Assembly (NCBI GenBank): GCA_027490305.1
Contig: JAIXYI010000077.1
Location: 1 to 49,577 of the forward strand
DNA: 49,577 nucleotides
Direction of reading: 5' to 3'
DNA from: Flavobacteriaceae bacterium
GTDB taxonomy: Bacteria > Bacteroidota > Bacteroidia > Flavobacteriales > Flavobacteriaceae
Notes under the pieces: generated by a model
Database searches by the model: none
The model's input: the letters and a program-made list of their open reading frames with translations, nothing else
What the model was told of the DNA's origin: nothing
Shown: positions 44,736 through 49,577 of the stretch, in pieces
Layout: every line of letters begins with the position of its first letter
Numbering within the stretch: position 1 is the first letter of the stretch
Made by a program: the position numbers and the translations under genes

Positions 44736-44747
44736 TTACATTTGTAA
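44736..44747. promoter_or_regulatory. Operator-like site 1, TTACATTTGTAA
   Basis: TTAC-N4-GTAA dyad, near the position of the -33 to -50 region of the M14 promoter. Confidence 0.6.
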
Positions 44748-44867
44748 ACAACGTAGAATCCATCTATAGATACTGCTTCATAATCATATATTAATGAATT
44801 AATAATCAGAATAAAATGATGTCTTATGTAAAGTAATTTAAAACATCTATCGCAGTTAATCTGTGTG

Positions 44868-44881
44868 TTTACATATGTAAA
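44868..44881. promoter_or_regulatory. Operator-like site 2, perfect 14-bp palindrome
   Basis: TTTACATATGTAAA, containing TTAC-ATAT-GTAA at 44869-44880. Confidence 0.65.
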
Positions 44882-44904
44882 TATTCACCGTTCGGCATAG
44901 TTGT

Positions 44905-44931
44905 TTACGATTGTAACCTCTACATTTGTAA
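44905..44931. promoter_or_regulatory. Operator-like sites 3 and 4 over the XRE promoter
   Basis: TTACGATTGTAA (44905-44916) and CTACATTTGTAA (44920-44931), 15 bp apart. Site 4 covers the -7 box TACATTTG (44921-44928) and touches the start codon, as expected for autorepression. Confidence 0.65.
44921..44928 (+). promoter_or_regulatory. -7 promoter box TACATTTG of the XRE regulator
   Basis: Exact TAnnTTTG match with TTG at 44901-44903 as -33. It ends 4 bp before ATG 44933, so the transcript would be leaderless. Confidence 0.72.
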
Positions 44932-44932
44932 C

Positions 44933-45313
44933 ATGCCCCAAGAGCCTGATTTCGTCGCCCGACTTGCCACCTTAATGGCCCATTACCACCTCTCCGCCTC
45001 TGCCCTCGCCGACGCGATCGGGGTGCAACGATCGGGTATTTCGCATTTGGTTTCGGGGCGAAATAAACCCGGACTCGACTTTATCCTGAAACTGAGCGAA
45101 CGCTTTCCGGAGGTGAACCTGTATTGGTTGTTGAAAGGAGAAGGACCTTTCCTTAGAGACGATATCCAACATGCACCCACTATCCCCGCTCCTGCCCTTC
45201 CTGCGCCCGGAACAGCATTGGCGCCGGAACCGACAGGCGATTCTCTCGCTGCAACCGACGAACTTCTCGTTTTATACCCTGACGGCACCTACAAACGCTA
45301 CCGCTCCAGATAA
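44933..45313 (+). CDS. XRE-family helix-turn-helix regulator
   Basis: Product of 126 residues. Residues ~8-65 form an HTH_3-type domain ('ALADAIGVQRSGISHLVSGRNKPGLDFI', then 'NLYWLLKGEG'), like phage CI N-terminal domains. A Pro/Ala-rich linker (80-105) and a short tail ('LLVLYPDGTYKRYRSR') follow; there is no peptidase domain. Four TTAC-N4-GTAA sites lie upstream, two over its own promoter, which supports autoregulation and possibly control of the divergent M14 peptidase. Its stop codon is inside the left end of a 250-bp inverted-repeat element, so the last codons may have been altered by insertion. Confidence 0.9.
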   Translation: MPQEPDFVARLATLMAHYHLSASALADAIGVQRSGISHLVSGRNKPGLDFILKLSERFPEVNLYWLLKGEGPFLRDDIQHAPTIPAPALPAPGTALAPEPTGDSLAATDELLVLYPDGTYKRYRSR

Positions 45314-45561
45314 CGTGAGTTCGATATAAGCATTTTGTCAGACGCGTTGTAACTAACTCAAAAACAACACCTGCCTTACTCAAGATTTGCAAAATGCTTG
45401 TTAGCGGGGTAATTTTCGGCTACTTTTCCGAGGCTGATGACGGAAACCACCCGTCTGCTTCGTTGCATTTCCTCTCGATAGCGCCGCTATCGCTGCGGAA
45501 TGCGCCTTGCATCCAAGTGCTTTCCGCCATCCTGACTTCATGCTTCTATCGAACTCACGTT
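45312..45561. mobile_element. 250-bp MITE-like element with 21-bp terminal inverted repeats
   Basis: The left end 45312-45332 (AACGTGAGTTCGATATAAGC...) and right end 45541-45561 are inverted repeats with one mismatch in 21 bp. Nested inside are AAGCATTTTG/CAAAATGCTT and GATAGCGCCGCTATC. No transposase frame is present. The left end overlaps the XRE stop codon. Confidence 0.72.
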
Positions 45562-45718
45562 AAATAAGAAAACCCCAGTCGAGTGACCAGGGCTTTCCGA
45601 ACCAATAAAACAAACACAAAAATCTGTCTGCTTGTTTTCAATTATCGTGCCGCAAATCCTTCTTTTCAAAAGATTTAGACAACTTTAACTAATGCTCACG
45701 ACGAGGTGCCGATGGCGC
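45562..45718 (-). terminator. 3' region of the acyltransferase gene with a probable terminator hairpin
   Basis: On the minus strand AAAGCCCTGGT pairs with ACTGGGGTTTT (within 45570-45596) using some G-U pairs, followed by TTTTC. It is about 120 bp past the stop. The A/T-rich stretch between could also encode a small RNA; no gene is visible. Confidence 0.45.
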
Positions 45719-46273
45719 TCAAATAAGCGGAAATCCAGCATCGGGAAGCTTGCCCCTGACGCCCGCATAAAGTGCCTGCAAATGCGTCATATCTTCCTTT
45801 ATATCGCCTGTCGGTGTTACGTACGGAAACAGCCGCACCTCGCGTTTTCGATAGTCAAATGCAATCGGTAGTATCGGAACGTCTGCTGCCTGGGCGATGT
45901 AGTAAAACCCCGTCTTCCATTCGCTTACTTTTTTTCGCGTGCCTTCCGGGGCGATGGCCAGGCGGAACACGTCGCGCTCACGGAAAATCGCGGCGATCGC
46001 ATCGACCGAATTGCGGTTTCCGCTCCGATCGAGTGGTGCCCCGCCCATCCAGCGGAAATAGAACCCGAACGGAAAGCGAAACAGTTCTTTCTTCGCGACA
46101 TAATGCATCTCAAGACCAATGATGCCGCGTGCGAATAGCCCGATATAGAAATCGTGCCAACTGGTATGCGGAACGACGATCATGACGCATTTCCGAACGG
46201 ATGGATCCATTTGTCCGGTTATACGCCAGTCCATCAGCCGGTAAAAAATCAATTTGTAGAAAGCGCGTTTCAT
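45719..46273 (-). CDS. Lysophospholipid acyltransferase-like (PlsC-type) protein
   Basis: Start set at ATG 46273 by the promoter box at 46289-46296; upstream codons have no support. The 184-residue product has the HX4D motif 'VPHTSWHDFYIG' (H36, D41), the 'GGAPLDRSGNRNS' substrate loop and 'IAPEGTRKK', the usual blocks of the PlsC/LPLAT superfamily. It would acylate a lysophospholipid or a related lipid at the inner membrane. It is short and lacks extra domains. It is divergent from the spermidine-synthase-like gene. Confidence 0.92.
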   Translation of the reverse strand: MKRAFYKLIFYRLMDWRITGQMDPSVRKCVMIVVPHTSWHDFYIGLFARGIIGLEMHYVAKKELFRFPFGFYFRWMGGAPLDRSGNRNSVDAIAAIFRERDVFRLAIAPEGTRKKVSEWKTGFYYIAQAADVPILPIAFDYRKREVRLFPYVTPTGDIKEDMTHLQALYAGVRGKLPDAGFPLI

Positions 46274-46288
46274 TCGTAGCGGTTTGCA

Positions 46289-46296
46289 CAAATGTA
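46289..46296 (-). promoter_or_regulatory. -7 promoter box TACATTTG of the acyltransferase
   Basis: Exact TAnnTTTG match 15 bp before ATG 46273. A one-mismatch plus-strand box TACTTTTA at 46309-46316 serves the divergent gene, so the two promoters are almost back to back. Confidence 0.7.
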
Positions 46297-46322
46297 GGAT
46301 TATTGATGTACTTTTACCGCCT

Positions 46323-47003
46323 ATGTCTCGCTGGAAACGCTTCCTAAGCCACTTCTTCCCTCTCACCATTCACCGTCAGGCATCGTCGATCAGCGGGTCG
46401 TTGGAGGTGACGTGGACCAATGGCCAACTCGTACTCGATTCCCAAAACACCAATTATTCCTACGGCAGCCTGCAGCGCGTGTTGCGACTCGGACTCGAAG
46501 ACATCGGTTTTGAAACCATCCGCAAGATGGAGCATATTCTCGTGCTGGGAGTAGCCGGTGGCAGTGTGATCCATACCCTTGCCGAAGAGGTTGGCTTCAA
46601 AGGACGCATCACAGGTGTGGAAATCGATCCGGAGGTGCTGCAACTCGCCGAGCGGTATTTTGACCTCGGACGGATTCCGACACTCGAACTGGTTTGCGAT
46701 GATGCCTTTGAGTATGTACTGAAGACCAAATTGCTTTACGACTGCATCATCATCGACATTTTTCGCGATACCGACATGCCGAATTTTCTGTTCGAGCATT
46801 TCTTTATACAACGAATCGGAACTATCACGAAGCCAAATGGTTTTGTTATGTTTAATACGATGATACTGACACCAGCCGACAACGATCGGAACCGTACCTA
46901 TGCCGCGCAATGGGGAGAAGGGTTTGCCGTCAAGAGCCTGCCGCGTCTGGAGCAGCACAACGAATTATTTGTGGTACGTAAAGAGACCTCCGGTACGTTT
47001 TAA
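46323..47003 (+). CDS. Spermidine-synthase-like methyltransferase-fold protein
   Basis: Start set at ATG 46323, 6 bp after the box TACTTTTA; an upstream TTG in frame precedes the promoter. The 226-residue product has the Rossmann motif '[13 protein letters not shown]', acidic loop '[13 protein letters not shown]' and '[10 protein letters not shown]', followed by 'YDCIIIDIF', as in spermidine synthases (SpeE) and related SAM-fold proteins. It is shorter than true SpeE (~285) and lacks the N-terminal beta domain, so aminopropyl transfer is uncertain. Its stop overlaps that of kdsB by four bases, tail to tail. Confidence 0.85.
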   Translation: MSRWKRFLSHFFPLTIHRQASSISGSLEVTWTNGQLVLDSQNTNYSYGSLQRVLRLGLEDIGFETIRKMEHILVLGVAGGSVIHTLAEEVGFKGRITGVEIDPEVLQLAERYFDLGRIPTLELVCDDAFEYVLKTKLLYDCIIIDIFRDTDMPNFLFEHFFIQRIGTITKPNGFVMFNTMILTPADNDRNRTYAAQWGEGFAVKSLPRLEQHNELFVVRKETSGTF

Positions 47004-47725
47004 AGCATTTGCCGGGCCCGTTCGAGGTCTTCGGGTGTGTCGATACCGATGCCTACGTGGGTTGTTTCCACCATCCGGATACGGCGGCCAAATTCCAGAT
47101 ACCGCAACTGTTCGAGTTTTTCGGTGGCTTCGAGTCCTTTCATGGGTAATTGGGCGAAATCCATCAACGCCTGTTTGCGAAAGGCATACACCCCAATATG
47201 CCGGTAATAGTGGGCCGTCGTGCTCGGATCGCGCAGGAACGGAATGACCGAACGCGAGAAATAAAGGGCAAACCCGTTCTGGTCGGTGACCACCTTCACA
47301 TTGTTGGGATTGTGGATGTCCTCGGCGTCGGTGATCTTAAACATCAATGAACCCACGTCGACGGTTTTGGCTTCATCGTTTCGGAATACGTCAATCAGAG
47401 CAGCCAGGGGCGCAGCGTCGATAAAAGGTTCGTCTCCCTGTACATTCACCACGACATCCACGTCCATATCGGCTACGGCTTCGGCAATGCGGTCACTCCC
47501 CGACTCGTGTTCCTTCAGGCTCATGACCGCCTTTCCGCCGTGCGACACGATTTCATCGAAGATCAAACGGGAATCGGTCACCACGAACACCTCGTCGAAA
47601 AGGCCCGTGGCAGCCGCAGCTTCATAGGTGCGACGGATGACGGTCTTCCCTCCCAAATCCTGCATGAGCTTGGCAGGAAAGCGGGTGGAGGCGTAACGGG
47701 CGGGGATGACGGCGATGGTTTTCAT
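47000..47725 (-). CDS. kdsB: 3-deoxy-manno-octulosonate cytidylyltransferase
   Basis: Start set at ATG 47725 ('[20 protein letters not shown]'), the family N-terminus with the nucleotide-binding loop. The 241-residue product has 'EVFVVTDS', '[12 protein letters not shown]', '[10 protein letters not shown]' (metal-binding Asp) and '[18 protein letters not shown]', all KdsB features. It activates KDO to CMP-KDO for lipopolysaccharide core synthesis. The start is preceded by a heptamer repeat (47737-47762), so its promoter region may be altered by repeat length. Its stop overlaps the convergent gene. Confidence 0.96.
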   Translation of the reverse strand: MKTIAVIPARYASTRFPAKLMQDLGGKTVIRRTYEAAAATGLFDEVFVVTDSRLIFDEIVSHGGKAVMSLKEHESGSDRIAEAVADMDVDVVVNVQGDEPFIDAAPLAALIDVFRNDEAKTVDVGSLMFKITDAEDIHNPNNVKVVTDQNGFALYFSRSVIPFLRDPSTTAHYYRHIGVYAFRKQALMDFAQLPMKGLEATEKLEQLRYLEFGRRIRMVETTHVGIGIDTPEDLERARQML

Positions 47726-47736
47726 GAGATGGAAGT

Positions 47737-47762
47737 CAAAAGTCAAAAGTCGAAAGTCGGGA
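47737..47762. repeat. Heptamer tandem repeat (AGTCAAA)n upstream of kdsB
   Basis: Period-7 units AGTCAAA, AGTCAAA, AGTCGAA, AGTCGGG, 12 bp upstream of the kdsB ATG. Confidence 0.72.
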
Positions 47763-47854
47763 CGCAAGATACAAGCCTGTGGGAACATTCGCAAATGAGG
47801 TCGGCGAAGCAAGTGCTATCGCTCCCTCCTCTTTCCCCACTCCTATCTCCTGAT

Positions 47855-47874
47855 TCCCAAGTCCTAAGTCCCAA
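47855..47874. repeat. Heptamer repeat overlapping the helicase stop codon
   Basis: CCCAAGT, CCTAAGT, CCCAA. On the coding strand it forms the last codons and the TAG stop of the helicase gene. Confidence 0.55.
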
Positions 47875-49273
47875 AAAACTCATCCCCAAACCCAATCAGA
47901 TATAACCTTCGCTGGGCGCGGGTGACGGCCGTATACAGCCACCGCAGGTAATCCGCGTTCGGGCCTTCGGGCAGGTAGGGTTGTTCGATGAATACCGTGT
48001 CCCACTGGCCGCCCTGGGCTTTGTGGCAGGTGATAGCGTAGGAGAACTTAACCTGTAACGCGTTGAAATACGGGTTCTGTTTTACTTTCTGCAACTTGCG
48101 GTACTGTGCGCGTTCATCTTCGTAATCTTCTAACACAGCCTGGTAGAGGCGGTTTGACTCGTCGTAGGTAAGGGCCGGCGATTCGCTGCGGGTCGTATCG
48201 AGTAAAAGGATAGTTTCGAGCGGCAGTTGGTCGGGATAATCGATCATCCGCACCTTGACCTTCGCGAAGGTGAAGCCATAGAGTTCCTGTATCCGGAAAA
48301 TCTCCAACACCTCTATAATATCTCCGTTCGCGATGAAGCCCGCCTGTGATTCCGGCGGCAGCCAGAAGTAGTTGTTCTTGACGACCATCAGGTAGTCGCC
48401 CGTCGACAGTTCGCTTTCCTTGTCGAGGATGCGCATCCGGATCTGCTGGTTGTATTGGTTTGCGCGCTTATTCGACCGTACGATGAAGGCGGTGTCTTCG
48501 ATACTGTATTGCCCGTAGGCCTGTGTGATCGCATCTTGGATGTCATAGCCGTCAGTCAACCGAATCACATCCTTAAAGCCCGACAGTTGGAACCGAAGTT
48601 CCTCATAGAACTCGGCTTCCAGTTGTTCGCGGAATTCCGTCGCATTGTACAAAATCCCCGAATCCTGTGCCTGTCGCATCACTTCATCAAGTTCGATGTG
48701 GCGCACGTCCATCCCATAACTCCGCTGCAACGAACGGATATCGAGTGCCGGTGATACCTCCATCCCTACCGGAGGTAACTGGGCCGTATCGCCCAATAAG
48801 AGAAGCTTACACCCGTCGCCCGTATATACATATTCCACTAAATCGTCGAGCAGTGACCCGCTGTTTTCGGTCCCGGCGTCTGAGATCATCGACGCTTCGT
48901 CGACGAAGAAAATGGTGTTGACGTGTTTGTTCGGCATCAGGGTAAACCGTACGCCCCCACTCGCGCCCTTCTTCGGGTAATAGATTTTTCGGTGGATGGT
49001 CTGCGCCGGTTGGCCCGAGTAATTCGCGATGACCTTAGCCGCCCGGCCCGTAGGTGCCAGCAGCACGAACCGTCGCCGGATGTGGGGTAGTGCCTCCACG
49101 AGGGCCGAAACCAGGGTCGTCTTACCCGTTCCGGCGTAGCCTTTCAGTACGAAGATCTCCTCGCGGTCTGACGTGGCGAACTCGGCCATCATCTGGAAAA
49201 ACAGGTCTTGTTTCACCGTCGGTTCAAACGGGAAGGTTTGTCGCAGCAGCCGGTAAAAATCACGGGATAGCAT
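47864..49273 (-). CDS. RecD/Dda-like ATP-dependent helicase
   Basis: Product of 469 residues, superfamily 1B layout: Walker A 'KGYAGTGKTTL' (44-54), 'LLAPTGRAAKVI' (Ia), Walker B 'IFFVDEASMI', 'LLLLGDTAQLPPVG' (III), and the C-terminal UvrD_C_2 block 'SYAITCHKAQGGQWDTVFIE' with 'YTAVTRAQRRLYLIG' (V-VI). It unwinds DNA 5' to 3' by family knowledge, with roles in repair or replication restart. It is shorter than RecD2 and lacks its N-terminal HhH region, so resembles phage Dda or the stand-alone Bacteroidota form. A one-mismatch box CACCTTTG lies just upstream (49278-49285). Confidence 0.93.
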   Translation of the reverse strand: MLSRDFYRLLRQTFPFEPTVKQDLFFQMMAEFATSDREEIFVLKGYAGTGKTTLVSALVEALPHIRRRFVLLAPTGRAAKVIANYSGQPAQTIHRKIYYPKKGASGGVRFTLMPNKHVNTIFFVDEASMISDAGTENSGSLLDDLVEYVYTGDGCKLLLLGDTAQLPPVGMEVSPALDIRSLQRSYGMDVRHIELDEVMRQAQDSGILYNATEFREQLEAEFYEELRFQLSGFKDVIRLTDGYDIQDAITQAYGQYSIEDTAFIVRSNKRANQYNQQIRMRILDKESELSTGDYLMVVKNNYFWLPPESQAGFIANGDIIEVLEIFRIQELYGFTFAKVKVRMIDYPDQLPLETILLLDTTRSESPALTYDESNRLYQAVLEDYEDERAQYRKLQKVKQNPYFNALQVKFSYAITCHKAQGGQWDTVFIEQPYLPEGPNADYLRWLYTAVTRAQRRLYLIGFGDEFFGT

Positions 49274-49301
49274 GGTGCAAAGGTGGGGTTTAATTTTGAA
49301 G

Positions 49302-49385
49302 ATCGGAAGTTGGGGAGATCGGAAGATGGGAAGTTCGGAAGTGGGGAAGACGGGAAGTTCGGAAGACCTGAAGTGAGGAAGACGG
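49302..49385. repeat. Degenerate heptamer-type repeat (GGAAGTT and variants)
   Basis: Recurrent GGAAGTT, GGAAGAT, GGAAGAC and GGAAGTG blocks with spacings of 7 or multiples close to it. No gene lies between the helicase start and the window end (49274-49577). Confidence 0.65.
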
Positions 49386-49459
49386 GACGTTTGATGCCTT
49401 CAACCAAGCTACCGCTAACATTTCAGGTTTCTTCCGCCATGGTCTGAGCAATCCATTTT

Positions 49460-49577
49460 TTTAACAAAATATGCGGTTTTCCCGTACTGTCAGTTCGGCT
49501 GTTTTCGTTAAGGGATGCAGCCGCCCCTCCCCAATTCCAAGGTACGGGTTCCCGCTGAAATGGAGGTGTGGGAAAAC
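49460..49577. mobile_element. Second copy (B) of the 134-bp inverted-repeat element, cut by window edge
   Basis: TTTAACAA then CGGTTTTCCCGTA (49474-49486), and GTTAAGGGATGCAGCCGCCCC near 49507, match copy A at 18088. The GGGAAAAC at the edge lies exactly as far from the left end as in copy A. The core of 31 bp matches at 28 positions. The final ~16 bp are outside the window. Confidence 0.78.

Noticed and set aside
45312..45561. Complete insertion sequence
   Set aside because: Only 250 bp and no transposase frame, so at most a non-autonomous element.

Overview
The window looks like a chromosome segment of a flavobacterium-type Bacteroidota. The evidence is type IX secretion (T9SS) sorting domains of both kinds (A and B), PorP/SprF and OmpA/PD40 proteins of the T9SS and gliding families, repeated promoters of the Bacteroidota form TAnnTTTG (often almost touching the ATG), few Shine-Dalgarno sites, and a tRNA-Tyr without encoded CCA. 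Most genes are moderately GC-rich. The 5' half of the YD-repeat gene is clearly more AT-rich. All functions are read from sequence by eye; no database search was run.

Layout. 1-8200 (minus): a secreted repeat protein with a type A T9SS tail, then a giant Rhs/YD-repeat protein whose 3' end lies outside the window. 8201-8898: a long non-coding spacer flanked by inverted heptamer repeats. 8899-17018: a ClC channel with CBS domains, a convergent secreted endonuclease I, a DnaJ-KTSC protein, a CstB-like persulfide dioxygenase-rhodanese, and two tandem TlpA-like thioredoxin proteins. 17100-18390: tRNA-Tyr, a perfect 23-bp-stem hairpin, six degenerate ~100-bp tandem repeats, and a 134-bp element with terminal inverted repeats that has a second copy at the right edge of the window. 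18391-30553 (minus): an AraC-type membrane regulator, then a likely operon of a type B T9SS protein, PorP/SprF, OmpA/PD40, a large repeat adhesin of the same type interrupted by one in-frame stop, and an aspartic-protease lipoprotein.

30906-33730: two tiny Cys/Met/His-rich ORFs, each followed by an intrinsic terminator, lead into an EamA exporter and an APC amino-acid permease. This looks like a tandem transcription attenuator. 33993-39744: proline dehydrogenase, AroB, a 56-residue unknown protein with its own promoter, an arginine decarboxylase, a deoxyhypusine-synthase-like enzyme and an acidic-tailed protein. 39824-44672 (minus): DinB-like protein, PEP carboxylase, Lrp/AsnC regulator and M14 peptidase. 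44673-45313: a divergent XRE regulator with four TTAC-N4-GTAA operator-like sites. A 250-bp inverted-repeat element overlaps its stop codon. 45719-49273: acyltransferase, spermidine-synthase-like protein, KdsB and a RecD/Dda-like helicase.

The strongest candidates for something undescribed are the double leader-peptide attenuator, the tRNA-linked hairpin and repeat array, two small terminal-inverted-repeat elements, the operator array, and period-7 or period-6 simple repeats that also occur inside coding genes.
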